From the NCBI GenBank assembly GCA_037576215.1, contig JBANDB010000018.1:1-64000 (forward strand): DNA of 64,000 bases. The letters run 5' to 3'. A program made the position numbers and the translations under genes. Below, in pieces: positions 10,404-22,546 of the stretch. The stretch's first letter is position 1; each line of letters starts with the position of its first letter. Origin of the DNA: Armillaria gallica. Taxonomy: Eukaryota > Basidiomycota > Agaricomycetes > Agaricales > Physalacriaceae. The notes beneath the pieces are model-generated. The model was given only the letters and a program-made list of their open reading frames with translations. It was not told where the DNA came from and did not search any database.

Positions 10404-12730
10404 AGTCTGAGAAAGTATTTACCGAGTGTATACCATGGCTTATCACTAGCACGGTACTATGGGAATTGATCGAAGGAGCCATTAAGACGTTAGAACTCCT
10501 GGCGATACAACAAGGCACACACCACGTTTGAACTGACGGCGCCGTTGAGATTTCCACTGATAACAATTTTAGCTTCGGTTGAACGAGCATATATGAAGAA
10601 CGTACAAGCTTATTATCATACCCAGAGTAACGCCTCGCTTATAGGTGCCCTCGATATTATTAGAGAACCAGGCACTGTTCTCATGAGCTCGACCACTGTT
10701 TATAGAGGGCAAATGACTCACACCGTGTTTGCTAGAGAGTAAGAGGAGTCGCATGGGAAAGCAGAACATGATACACAGTCACCAGCACTTACGAATAACA
10801 GGGAAAATCCCGCTTTTAGACCAAGTCAGTCGCTGAGAACGTCATCCTGAGGGCAGACTTACCAAGTCGCAAGAAAGGTGGCAAAGTATGATAGTGGAGC
10901 ACTTCTCGAGGCAATAAGAATGATGTATCCGGCCGCACCTATACAGTTATTGAGTACCAATCAAACTTGGCCATACGATGAGAAGGGCATACCAACGGAA
11001 AAGAACATGCTTTGTCAAATTCAGTCATGAGTCGAATGAAATCTATAAAGGATCGAACTTACATATTGAGATAACCACGTTGACCCCGTCTGTCACCAAA
11101 GAAACCAACAATGCATGTTACGATGCAAGCGAACACATAGATGGGAACAGTGAGGAGATTGGCCCGTGTGGCTGTATAACCTGTAGAATCAGAAAGACAA
11201 ATCATTTACTATGCGGAATGACTGGCGACGATGATTCTTACCCAACTATCGGATGAGTAGTCCATAAGTCGTAAAAACCACATCCGGCAGACAACAGCAC
11301 GCTTACCTCATTGATGATAGAGGGTAAAAACAACGAGAATGCATACAATGGCATAGCACTGCCAGCGAAAGTCATCACTATGATAGACGGCTGATGAGCC
11401 AGCACCTGAGCGTCGAGACCATGACTTACTTCCGACCCAAGTCTTCCAATCAAGTAGACTCTGCTTTATGTATTTCATCTTAAATTTCTCCCCGGCTGCG
11501 CTGAACTGACAGTCTGCTTGCAGTCTCCGAATGACTACAGTCCGCTCTGCTTCAGACAGAAACTTGGCCGTGTCAGGAAAGTCTTGGATAATCCAATATG
11601 AAGCGAGTGCTGCAACGACCGTGAGGAAGCCTTCGAGGATGCTGAGAAATGGATATAGTAAAGTTCACGGGTACAGTACGAAACAAGATAGCTCACAAGA
11701 TCCAAGCCCAAGCGGGCTTTCCACCGACTCCATCCATGTTTGATATAGCGGCCTGACAGTGGAGTAAATATTTATCTGGAAAGCGGACCTCACTGCCTCT
11801 TACCGCCAATAAGCCTCCGAATGCTCCAGATACCGTAGCAGCGGAGAAAAAAAAAGCGGCCCGCAGTCCAAATTCAGATCGCTTGTACCAACTTGAAGGA
11901 ATAGGTGAGGATCTGTTGAAACGGCCGAAAGCTACTCACCATGAAAGGTAGAAGTTGACGCCTGGGTATAGGCAAGCCTCAAACATACCCAACATCCACC
12001 GCATACCTGTTACAAGCCATGTAAGAACCGTGGCAATGAGATGAATGATTAGGTTGTATTACCCAAAAGTCCGCCGTAGTTGTGCACTAAGCCTTGGACG
12101 GTCTGCTATTTTGAGCATGAAGAGTAACAAATTGGAGGCGGCACACCATCATTATACCCCAAAGTAGCATGAGAGATGACAGCCAGAGAGATGGGCGCAG
12201 GCGTTTCAGAAACACATTCGAGGGGACCTTGCACAGTTCGTTAGCACATACAAAGGTTGAGAGGATCACAACGTCTATTAATACCTCAAACAATGCATAG
12301 CTGAAAAGGCATTAGTAACGTCTATGTATACGGATGAAACGAAATACCTGAAGAAAAAAACTGTCAATGCAAGAAGGTATTGACTGTCCGTAATATGCAA
12401 GTCGTCTTCGAGGTGATAGAGCTACAATCAACGATAGTCGTATCAATAGGCTGGTTTCCAGTATAGCGTGCCCAGACCTTGGCGCTATTACGATACAGGT
12501 GAGTATGACTGTGGAAGGAAACACGATGATTGAACGTACTTTCCAATACTCGTACGATCCAAAAAACTAAGCAAGTACAAAAAAGACAGCCAAGGTACCA
12601 GAGCGATGTCAATCTTCCGCAAGAGCTTTCTTTCATCTACGCCGCTTATATCGACATGACCATTGTACAGGTTACCGTCATCGAAGGATTTGGATACCTT
12701 GGAAGAGATCGAGGACCCAACAGGATCCAT
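10404..12730 (-). pseudogene. MFS transporter copy 3, 3'-truncated
   Basis: Nearly identical to MFS copy 2 (offset about 4446 bp) from the start codon at 12730 down to 10404. It keeps the start MDPVGSSISSKVSKSFDDG, the family blocks and the 7-nt microexon CGCCAAG at 12478-12484. Homology ends inside the intron after YTLG. The 6-nt microexon and the last coding exon (the last membrane segment and tail ending WSGYRYTL in copy 2) are therefore missing, replaced by unrelated sequence carrying the kinase remnant. Read-through would add a short unrelated tail. The open frame upstream of 12730 is non-coding flank. Its promoter also differs from copy 2 by a 65-bp or so insertion and a lost TATATAAA. 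Most likely non-functional. Confidence 0.82.
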
Positions 12731-13138
12731 GGGGGATGGTATGAGTTTGAGAGTGACTTGGAGGGCTTTTAAGTGCTTGAACCTGGAATGATCTTGTTCA
12801 GATAGGATTAATGCCGGCCCCGGATCAGCTAAACATGGATGAATGACAGTCAGAAATCGTCTCATACTTAGCGGCGTTGGAGTTGACAGGTTGCGCGCAA
12901 TTACTTGATATAGACAGCCGCTCCTGAGACCTGGCGCCTCAATGGAGCTAAATGGCACTCTGAATAGACATGAATCAGGCGGCGCCGCGATGTTGATCTG
13001 CCCACATTTTTTTAATAAGTAAAACAAATCGGGATATCGTTATTGGAAGCCTCCAGTGTCGTACTCACTACTCAATCAGCAGTCCAACTGCCCAGTAGAC
13101 GTTACATACAGCTTGAAATTCCTGATAAAAAAGAGCAA
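12731..13138. other. Promoter flank of MFS copy 3 / 3' flank of TRAPPC12
   Basis: Homologous to 8285-8610 except for an extra stretch of about 65 bp at roughly 12875-12940 that copy 2 lacks. Homology to copy 2 stops at 13120, only about 19 bp from the TRAPPC12 stop codon. No separate gene. Confidence 0.6.
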
Positions 13139-15454
13139 TCAATTCGTAGGCATCTTCAAACATGTCGTCCTCAGTCCATCCCCGCTCCACTGTGCAACTT
13201 CAATAAGAAGGTCTCTCTTCTTATCCGCTCCAGTCGCAGACCGTAGCTCGTATAGCGTGGCTGAAACGCAATGCTTAGAGTTAATCAATACCAGTGTGTT
13301 CAATTACGTACAAAGGTTAAAGAGGAAGGGTTCTGCAACCACAACGCTTGATGGAGACGACTTTAAAGCCTTTTCAAGCACCTCGATACCCTGGCGGCAC
13401 GGGTCAATCGTGACAGATAGAGCAACGAAAATATGTACCTCTTTGAGCTTGCCTTGTCCCAAAAATGTGACCGCCAAATTATTCACCACCTTTAGCGTAA
13501 TTAAATCAATGTCTGCAAAGTCTCTGTGAGTAGGCCAGTCACTGACTGCGTAATTCTCGGCGTCCTTTTCCAGAATCCTTCTCAAGACATCGCTGGCTCG
13601 TTCCCACTGACCATTGGCTGACGCCAACAGAGCCGCATTTAGATCCTTTGCCGAAGGGTCTACAGACGGGTCCGCGGCGACGATAGAAAAATGCTTTGTG
13701 GCCATATCAATTTGTCCCGCTTGTAAATAAATCCTGGCAATCGTGGAACGGAGCGCAGACGACGCCGAGGCGTTCTGATTGCACAGCGGCTCCAACAGCT
13801 TTGTCGCCGCACCAAAGTCCTAGACAACTCAATCAGAGGAGACAAATATTACAGAAGGCACACACAGACATTCATTTCCATCAATTGGGAAGCCATAATT
13901 AAGGCTAATCTCGCTCCGCGCTCTTTCCACATCGCCACGGATGTGGGGTCATTCTTCGACGTACGCGATTTTGTCCTGCATTTGCTCAGGAGTGAACACA
14001 ATAGATCAAGATATCCAATATGATCGCCTGCCCAATATTTTAGACGCGCATGCATGACTTCCAACTCGAATGGAAGAATCCGCTCAAAGACCCACTCCCG
14101 TGCTGAGGGTGGCGCAATGCCGTTCAAGACTGAAAATAGATTGGTACATTCTGCTGATGTTTGGTTGAAGAGGCGGAGGCGAGCTAGACACGCTAAACGT
14201 AGATACCAAAGCTAGGGAGACGCTATGTTTAGAATAAGATAGCGAACCCGATAAAGTGACATACACCCAAAATTGAGGTCAAGTCTTCTGGGTCCGAGGT
14301 AACGAGTCTATCACGAGCCATTCTCGCAAGTGCCCTCCAACTGTTCGTCATCTATGCAGAGTAAAATTTCAACCTCGCACGATCTCTCAAGACTTGTAAA
14401 CTTACGACGAGGGTATGGAAATTGGTGTGCTGCCACTCGCCAGTTGAATCTCGAAAGGGACGCTTATCAGGCGGATAAATATATTTGGTGAGAAGAGTAG
14501 TCAAAGGATCAGTCTAGTACGGGTCGTGTATGTTAACCGTTTGAAAAGCCACCACGTCAATGTGTATGAAAGAGGGCGGCGCACATTCGGGATGGGTAGG
14601 AACATCGTGGGTAGCACGAGTCCCGGTAAATACAAGTCCGGTGCTTCGTCTTCATCTGGGTCGGTGTCTACTTGGGAGGGTGGAGGTGGCGGCACGTCTT
14701 TGTTAATGTTCAACAAAGGCGAAGCTAGTGAAGCTGCAAGGGGGATCTCCTCAGCGGGCGTCATACTCTGCCGCGAGGTAGAGAGCTGCGGCGACCCATC
14801 ATTGTTGGAGCTCTTCTCATCGTCATCATCGATGAGGAAAGGGTCCGGAACGTCCGGGTGGTTGTAGACCGACGTGAACAGAGCAGATGATGATCCAGCT
14901 TCATCTGCGGTCTTGAGGTCCTCACCTGACTGTGTCTCCTCAGCGACAGTCTCGACACTTTCCTGTTTCCTTTCTTTCTTCTGCTCGTCATACTCATCAA
15001 CTGTCACATCAACAGACACCTCCTCAATCAGCGGTGCTGCTGGCACATCATGCTGCCCCATACTCTCACCTGCAGTCGTCCGCGACTGAACTACATCGCT
15101 CGACATGCCTGACGACGACGACGAGTGTGTAGTGTCGTAGGAATGATGACTAGCCCGGCCGATAGTCCCAACGTTCAGACGCCCGAGTGAATCGCTGCTG
15201 CCGTACACCTTTGCGTTAGAATAGGTGAAGGAATGAAGAGAGTCAGCGTCGGGGAGGGTGGAGGTGGAAGGAAGAGTGACAATGTTTGGCTTCGAGGGCG
15301 TCGACATACTGGGACTCGGGAGGATTACGTGAGACGAACCCCAGCGCCTTACGGCCCGCTGGACTCCCCTCTTCATCTTCTTTGCCATATTCTTTAATGG
15401 CGAACGGCGGGGACTCTGGGCGCTGGGTTCCGCATTGCCAGAGGTAGAGGGCAT
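13139..15454 (-). CDS. Trafficking protein particle complex subunit 12 (TRAPPC12) homologue
   Basis: Predicted TPR-repeat subunit of the TRAPP III tethering complex in ER-Golgi traffic and autophagy. The first exon (15454-14550) is a long low-complexity, Ser- and acidic-rich region ending LYLPGLVLPTMFLPIPN. Later exons carry LTTLLTKYIYPPDKRPFRD, TNSWRALARMARDRLV, LGLWYLRLACLARLRLFNQT, the TPR part AALLASANGQWERASDVLR, VVNNLAVTFLGQGKLKE and the terminal EPFLFNLCTLYELRS. The last exon ends LIEVAQWSGDGLRTTCLK plus MPTN. The block order FLFNL..YELRS..DGLRTTCLKLP is characteristic of the TRAPPC12 C-terminus. Introns restore frame throughout. The stop is about 19 bp from the edge of the duplicated MFS block. 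Confidence 0.83.
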
Positions 15455-16011
15455 GATGTGACTTGATAATAATATTGCGGATGCTCCTTGGGCGTCCTCG
15501 AAACTGCTTTTTTATATTTTTCGGCGTCTCTCGGGACTCTGAAAACAATGGATCTAATCGAAATCAGACCGAGAATAATGGTCACTAGATCAGTAGTGAT
15601 AGGATGATTGCGGAGTCCACAGATGTGGAACCTGGCTAGAATTCTCCAGGTCGCATCATCAATTCAACGATGATGCGGTGCGGGGGCCTCTGAAGGGCCT
15701 CGACGGGGCGAGCACCGGGTCCTGGATTGTATCAAGCTTACCCTGACACTGCACCGCGTCTAAATGGTTTCCCGGGTGTCCGTTGCTTCTGTTATTGCCA
15801 CAACGGGAAGTGCATATGTGCCATCTGGAATAGATTATGAACGTCCCTGATGTATATTCCATATGAAGAGCGCGACAATGAATGGACATGATATGATATC
15901 TGATATGAATACAGAATGACTGGATGACTGATATACGTACGAATTCCTTCAATGCTCTACTTACTTCCGAAAATGATGCAGCTTGACGGCCCTAAAACAC
16001 CATTCGGACCA
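15455..16011. other. Intergenic, no gene recognised
   Basis: Lies between the TRAPPC12 start and the GAR-domain gene stop, both on the minus strand. It serves as the TRAPPC12 promoter and downstream flank of the GAR gene. Short frames in it show no family features. Confidence 0.5.
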
Positions 16012-18909
16012 CTACATTCCAGCCTGACGATTTAATATATAGTGACTGAGGTCTTGCCAGCCTGTTACACATCGTGTCAGATCAGTACAGACATAGCAAA
16101 CGTAAAGGACCAGCAACGTACCTCCTCCAACGCGACACATAACCTTCTTCGTCGTGTCAGAAGTGCCTTTTCCAAGCCTCGTCAATGTCGTCAGCCGGCA
16201 TGTTACAACTTTCTTGCTAAGCGCGTTGGAGAACGAATACTGAGCCTTGACCTCCTCTCCGTCTTTAGGAATCTTCTTCAAAGGAGGATCGACTCTCTCC
16301 ACAAGCAACCCATGCGGTATCGAATTAACGATTATCCCCACCTCGACATCAAGCGGGTCCTTCGGGTTTCCAGGTACATATTCGTGGATGGGATTATCCC
16401 CGACTGGCGTATATGCCCCAGCACGCGAACCGGAGCGCGAAGGGGTTCGGCTTGACCCATCTCGGAAACTTGAGGGAGGAAGTTTACTCTGCAACGACGG
16501 CCGCGGGGTTCGCGATGTCGTCGTACCGTAGTAGATGGGAATGTTCATTACCCGGGAGCGCAGGGCAGATTCCGGCGTCTGCGCACGAGCAGCGGCAGCA
16601 CGAAACGTTCCCGTTGGACTGTCACGACCATAGCTTGAAAGCGACGTCGACGGCCGCGTTGGCGATGATAGATGTACTGTAGGAAGCGGAATCATGGAAC
16701 GGCTAGGCGGCCTCGGAGGGTGGACAGAATTCATCGAGGAACTCAGCCCGGTTGAAGGAGACATTGCTCGTTGCATCAATGTAGAATTACTGTCGCTCTC
16801 ATCCCAAGTACCATCTGACCCAAAGTTCCGCAGTTTCTGTGACGGTGCTGGTATGTGGCTGGGTGTCCTTGGTCGTGGTCGTGGCGTTGGTGGTGCCGGA
16901 CCAGGTGTGAATGCTCGCGAGGGAGTCTGCGCGCGCGAAGGGGACCGGAAAGTCGGCATCGGGGGATGATTAGATGACTGTGAAGTTGACACAGAAGATG
17001 TCAAAGGAGACCACGGACGCGACGATGCCATCGACGCCCGTGATACACTGCGCTTGCTAGGAGTGGGAATTGGAGGCAAATCGTTATATGCGCCCATCGC
17101 AGACGGCGTACGTTTGGTCGGTGTTCCTTTTACGGTCAACGTCCGCTCTTCAGCGCCAACCTTTGTCGAGCTATTCCATGGCGCTTTGCCTGCACCCTTT
17201 CGTCCGATAGTTTCTACCTTGTTAGGGGTCCGAGGAGAAGATTCTGGTGTCAAGCTTTGACTATGCTTATGTCCTGGGCGGTCCGGCGTGATGGGAGTAG
17301 AAAGCTGGCCACCTCGCACTGACGAGAAGAGATTTGCCCTCTGTTGTCGTGAAGCCTGACTGGGTACTGGTTCTGAGGAAGGAGTCCGAGCTCCGTTCCG
17401 TCTGAGTGGTGTGACCGGAGCGAGTGGAGGCGGCTGCGACTGACGCGACGAGCGTGTGATCTTACGAGCGAACTTCCTGAAAGGAGATATAGAGCGTGAT
17501 AATGTACTAGTTGCACTGGGTGCTCTTGACGAGCGAGAACCGCTGGGCGGAGTCATTAAATAGCCATTTTGCGACGATGATGGTGTCCCAGAATGACTGG
17601 AACCACCCTCACTGAGAGCGTCCCCGGACACAAGAAGTTTTCGCACGGCCTCCATCTCAGCATCGGTCCGAGTTATTCTTTCACGAAGATTACGCCACCG
17701 TTGAGCAGACTCTGAGTGTCTCCGCAAAGTTTCTCCATTCTTCGTGACTCGATCTCTTACGCCTTTGTCGATGATGGAGAGCACTTTGGATGTAGCAGGC
17801 ATATAGTGTCTATGAGATTAATATCAATTGAGGGTAGGTGAACGGAGGGAAACCACGCACTTCTTCTTCGCTTCAAACGAATCAAGAAGCGAATTGAAAA
17901 CTTCAAGGCTCGGAGGTGTGCTGTCTTTCCCATTAGAGGAGGATGGTGCTAATTGAAAGTGCGAAACCAGATCATCTCTTCTATAGACCTTCCAGATGAA
18001 GTCCTGTGGATGGGAATAGTCAGAATTACCACAGCGGGGATGACACGTTGTTTGATGACTACCTGACACCGGTTAACCGCCTTTTCAAGACTAGACATCA
18101 TGCCATCCGCCTGGTCCGTAACCGTTCTAAACACGGTCAGCCATTTATCTTCCTTGAGTTCCTCCCGTAGCGTATCGCTTTCATCTTGGACGCTCTCCCA
18201 ATCCGCGACCAGCGTGGCGTGCTTCCGAATTATCATGGCAGTTTCACTGGCTTCCCCACTCTCTGAAAGCGTTGGCGTGGAAGAAACTTGGAGAAGAGGC
18301 CCTATAGCTTCGCCGATGAACTTCATTTCCTTGGAGACCGCTTCTAGCTTTTCGTCAAGAGCCATGAGAGACTGGTCGATGGTGTTGGTAGTCCTCGTTG
18401 CCGCTTGATTCTTGACTTTTGTGTCGAAGCTCTTGTATGGCTATCGGTTTCTCAATGTCAGAGCAGCATTCAAAGACATTCACGTCTGCCACATACAAAA
18501 TATTCGCGCTTGGATATCAGCGATGGTAAGAGATGTTGCCGTCATTTGGGAGGACACAACGAGGGCGGGTAGAACGGCGGACCTAGATGGGAGTAAGAAC
18601 TTCATGGTAGGAGGTAAAGGTGACACGACGCACGGATCCTCGTCCTCACTCCTCCGCTTTCCCTCCTTCTTCGCGGAAATTTGACCGGGAGTAATGGTTA
18701 CGTTTTCTACAAGATTCGCGTTAAATCGGAGGCAGCAGAGATTGCGTGGCATGCAAGGCACCTTCATCCGTTCCGTCCTGGGATATATTGGTCGAGTACG
18801 TAGAGAGACTAGATGTTGAGGCGGCGGCATTTGATACATATACAGTATTAGAGCGCGAAGGCGGTGTAGACATGGATATTCTTGAAGAGGATGAGCTGAG
18901 AGAAGACAT
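16012..18909 (-). CDS. GAR (GAS2-related) domain, KAR9-like microtubule-associated protein
   Basis: Predicted cytoskeletal linker. The N-terminal half is helical: LVADWESVQDESDTLREEL, KAVNRCQDFIWKVYRRDDL and EVFNSLLDSFEAKKKHY, as in the KAR9 family of spindle-orientation proteins. A long Ser/Pro/Arg/Thr-rich basic linker follows (about 17700-16480), typical of microtubule binders. The C-terminus is a GAS2/GAR domain: DPLDVEVGIIVNSIPHGLLV, ERVDPPLKKIP, SFSNALSKKVVTCRLTTL and, across an intron, KKVMCRVGGGWQDLSHYIL, ending NRQAGM. The start at 18909 (MSSLSSSSSRISM) needs an intron soon after, around 18720-18790, whose exact borders I could not settle. GAS2 identity is firm; the KAR9 assignment is weaker. 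Confidence 0.75.
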
Positions 18910-19306
18910 ATTGTAGGATTAAAGAGAGACAATGGCTCGCAGACCCGGAGTTGAAGAAATGAAAAGGTGGTTAAGGTTGATACAAGAATCCGCCGAAGTC
19001 GAGGCTACTATCCACAAAGTCGTTACAAAGGGTATAAGACTCGTTGAGGGAGGTATGACACGACGCCGGCGGATGTCTGCTCGCCGTCGAGGTCGATGAG
19101 GAAAGAGTTGATGTCAGATTTCCCACGGTTACTTCACAAATGCATGTCATCAGTGACATTGTCCAAATTGACCGGGCAGGGCAGATTGACCCGGAATGAC
19201 AGATGCTTCTATGTCCAACATTCCAACTTCGTTCTTATCATAAAACAAGATATCATACCAATAATTTACAAGAAATAGCTACAAGTGGACATAACTGAAG
19301 CATCCA
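18910..19306. other. Intergenic, no gene recognised
   Basis: Upstream flank of the GAR-domain gene and downstream flank of the small hypothetical gene. A 62-codon minus-strand frame at 18971-19159 has no recognisable features. Confidence 0.45.
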
Positions 19307-19603
19307 TTAAGACCCAGAAGTATTCATGTTATCTATGCTCTCCTTGAATCCGCGGGCAAACGCCTTGAAAGGCATGAGGAACCAGCCCAGTGCACTTGGA
19401 GCTGCTTTATCCTCAGGTTTATAGTCGCTCTTCCGAGGCCGATTTAATCGCAGGGTGTCATCGTCCGCAGTCTCTTCCAAGTCTTCCAAAGGGCGCTTAA
19501 CGCCTCGCATTTCACCACCATCAGACGGTGCCACCACCGTGGATTCCGACGTAGCAGAAGGAGGCGGTAGAGGGCTACGATGTCGCATGTCAGTGGAAGT
19601 CAT
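19307..19603 (-). CDS. Small hypothetical protein (98 aa)
   Basis: A single-exon frame beginning MTSTDMRHRSPLPPP. The middle is acidic and charged (KRPLEDLEETADDDTLRL) with a basic NRPRKSDYKPEDK stretch that could act as a nuclear localisation signal. The C-terminal segment SALGWFLMPFKAFARGF looks like an amphipathic helix. No family recognised. The composition is protein-like and it sits neatly between two minus-strand genes, so I keep it as a probable gene; it could instead be a downstream exon of a neighbour. Confidence 0.45.
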   Translation of the reverse strand: MTSTDMRHRSPLPPPSATSESTVVAPSDGGEMRGVKRPLEDLEETADDDTLRLNRPRKSDYKPEDKAAPSALGWFLMPFKAFARGFKESIDNMNTSGS

Positions 19604-19625
19604 ACAAGTGGCAGGAGAAGGACAC

Positions 19626-20959
19626 CTACGCAGTACAAGTTTTCTGGTGTGTTATCCAGTTGATTGGATCATAATCCCCCTCGAGCTGTATCGTAGTTTC
19701 GCAAAACTTACAGTCGACGTGTCGAGGCCCACAGTCCTTTACCTGGGGGTCATTGACAAGGCGAATTCTGCCTCCGGCAGCTGCCACGCGATTGCTGGGC
19801 CTGATAGAAACTCAGCTGTCAGAGGAGTGCATAAAGTTTCAAGGAATCAGCATACGAAGTATCAGAACAAATCAACTGATGCTTGTTCCAGACGAATAGA
19901 GAATAGGTCTGGGTAGTGCACCGGATCCACTTCTGACATCGTTTGCATAACGTTTCGTTCGCCCTGACTGTTTGAGCGCGCGGATCCGTCTCGAGTAACA
20001 GTTTCCTCTCCTCCTCAGTTTTAAGTCTTCGCTTTGGTTTTGCAGTGGGCGAAGCAGGCTGCTCTGCGTCCGACTGCTCATTCCTAGATAAGAAAGGTAA
20101 GAAGCCAGAAACACAGATAGTTGGGAAGCATACAGCATCGATGATGGCACCTGCTGATCACACTTCTCACGGTGCTTCTCCCAAGGACGTACGGTGAACG
20201 GTCTCTTATTCCCCAAACTCACTACTTTCCCACACCGTGTGCACTTGACATGATACGAGTCGTCCTCGATGAACTGGCATTCTGGTTGATTCTTGAAATA
20301 CTCAGTCCGCTCTGCTTCACTTCTGCGAACCCGGCTTAAGCTGATGAAAGATTCTGCAACAGAGGCGTTGTCGTCGTCGTCAGATTCGTATTCCTCCCTT
20401 TCTACCGGGTGCCTAGACGACAGTCAGAAATTGGGCATCAGTCTGTCAGGGCCCAGCGTACTTGATAGAAGAGCGCGGCTTCGCAGATCGTCCGACAGAC
20501 GAAGGGGGTTTCCTGTTCGTGGACAGTGAAGCACCGTCGTTCGCAACACGACTCAAAGATGTAACAGAGGATTGCCGAGCTTGAGAGGAGCTAGGTGGCT
20601 TGAAAGTATCGTCGCGGCTCTGCTTCGGGGACGGTACTCTGCAAATAGATTAGACCCTGTTTGGTTTAATGCAGCGAAACTGACTTGAATTCGGATTTAA
20701 TCGTCCCAATGCTGCTTGGTGGCTATAGAGTATGAGAACAGACTGCCACTAAGTAGTAATTGAATCGCACCTTCATCGAGGACATTGGTTTCTTCCCTTT
20801 ATTTACACGGGAACTGGCGTTCGATTGCGTTTCCAGAGGCATCTCGTTGTCAGATCCAGAGAAAAGTCTAGTCTCCTGCGTCAACCCAACATGCAAGGCA
20901 CGATAACGTCAATCATACTCGGAGTGTCCTTGCCCGCCTCGCTTCTTCTGTACAGCCAT
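19626..20959 (-). CDS. Protein with three CxxC..WxxH..C zinc-binding modules
   Basis: Function unknown. Three related modules follow one another: CTRCGKVVSLGNK with PWEKHREKC; CKRCQKWIRCTTQ with FVWNKHQLIC; and CKFCETTIQLEGD with INWITHQKTC. Each has the pattern C-x2-C, a run of 15-20 residues, then W-x2-H-x3-C, which is expected to bind one metal ion. The region before module 1 is Ser-rich and acidic (EREEYESDDDDNASVAESF). The protein ends TCTA. Splicing between modules restores frame. The N-terminal exons (20660-20959, possible start MAVQKKRGGQGHSE at 20959) do not join cleanly in my reading, so the start is uncertain. The gene at 29174-30162 encodes one module of the same type. Confidence 0.62.
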
Positions 20960-21205
20960 GAGATTCGAAAGTTAAAGAAAATCGAAAGATAAAGACCTTT
21001 TGCCTGTCGAGATACGTGTACTTGATGATTCTTCTGGTGATGGTTGTCAAAAAGTGCGGGAATGAGAAACGTAAAGGGCGTCTTACTTGCTCGGAGATGG
21101 GCTTTCCATGTGTACGCGAGATTGTGGGAGTATCCTTTGTTGATCTCTGTTTCCCATTGTCTCTTAAAAAATGGGGCTGTTCGGTCCGGTCATCCGAATG
21201 CCCCT

Positions 21206-22416
21206 ATGACGGCTCTCCCACCATTGTCCGCTGCATACGTCCTCTCGTTTCAGTTTTCTTCTTGGTATCCTCGATTCTCTTCGAAAACCATCAAGTCTAC
21301 CATAATAAAACGACTTCCTCCAGACTTTGTAGAATATCTCGACTCGGACGGTGTTATAGTTCCAGAGGGATCAGAAAATTTGTCCGTGGACATATTCTTA
21401 GCCAAGTGTCTCTTTTCTAAAATACTTTTCCCTAGTGAAAGTGCCACAATTGTAGAAGATGACTCGGACGACGAGACCGAGGAACCAGAAAAACGATACT
21501 CCTTTCCCGACTTGGACGCGGAGATCAGACAATGCATCACAGAATATGGCGCTGTATTCCCAAAGTTAAACTTTTCATCTCCCAAGGTGCATTTGCCACT
21601 ATTATATATTTAGCTACCATCGAATTCATAAATTTCACAGGATGCGTCCTGGATTCTTCCCGCAGGATCACCCTTAAAATGCACATCACCATCAGATGTT
21701 TATCTTCTGCTCAAATGCTCAGACTTTGCGAATCATGATCTGAGCAAACATCACGTCTTTGAGGGCTGCGAAGGGCACCCAGAGTCCTACAACCTAGAAC
21801 TTGTCCTCAGAAAATGGTATTCCATCGACCGAAGTCGGGAATGCAGATGCTTTGTCCGCAAAAACAGCCTTATAGGTTCATTTAATATCCATGGTCAACC
21901 CTTGACATGATTAATCCAGGTCGCTAGGAATATCGCAGCGTGACTTGAACTATTACGACTTTTGGAAGGACTCGACGACTCAGGAGAAGATTACATCGGT
22001 CATCAGAGCATTCTGGCAGACAGAAGTCCAGCCAAAATGGAGCTTCTCTGAAGATTGTACGTCTCTCTGCGGTTCTTGTTTGTAAAGACTGAAGTTACGT
22101 TCCAGACGTCTTTGATTTTCTTCTTACTCGAGACCTTTCGCGTGGGCATATAATCGACTTCAGCCCCTACGCCGTACGTACAGACCCTCTTCTCTTCTCA
22201 TATGAAGAACTATGGGACTTGTATCAATCTGGAGCACACCCGGTATTGCGCGTTATCGACTCGCGCGCACATCCGGCCGCAAATATGAACGCACCCATCC
22301 ATCAACACAACATGATACCATTCGAAGCATTCAGTATGAGCAGCGGAAGGGACATCAAAGAATTCTCAAAGGTGTGGCAGGAGGAGCTCAATAAAAGTAT
22401 ACAAGACCAAGAATAG
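21206..22416 (+). CDS. CDC123: Cell division cycle protein 123 (eIF2 assembly factor)
   Basis: ATP-grasp-fold chaperone that promotes assembly of translation initiation factor eIF2. Family blocks: FQFSSWYPRF, RLPPDFVEYLDSDGVIVPEG, an acidic insert (DDSDDETEEPEKR) then YSFPDLDAEIRQCI, VFPKLNFSSPKDASWI, then SDVYLLLKCSDFANHDL, ELVLRKWYSIDRSREC and RCFVRKNSLIGISQRDLNYY, then FDFLLTRDLSRGHIIDFSPY and EELWDLYQSGAHPVLRVID. It ends EELNKSIQDQE. Five exons; introns at 21588-21640, 21878-21929, about 22058-22106 and a short one further on restore frame. The ATG at 21206 gives MTALPPLSAAYVLSF, matching the family N-terminus. It converges on RPL20, with 130 bp between stops. Confidence 0.9.
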
Positions 22417-22546
22417 TTCTCATATCGTCTTACTGTTCCGTACGCGATGGACCATAACATAGATAATTCATTGACATATACCATGAGTATCACATAATGG
22501 TCTAAGGGCACCACCTCACCCGTTGCCCCGTGGAAGCTGCACCTGC

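Noticed and set aside
12488..13027. 179-codon minus-strand frame extending upstream of MFS copy 3
   Set aside because: The upstream extension lies in the duplicated promoter flank; copy 2 has no matching open extension, and the real start is the ATG at 12730.
16042..17260. Plus-strand frames inside the GAR-domain gene
   Set aside because: Antisense shadows of the Ser/Pro/Arg-rich linker; no motifs.
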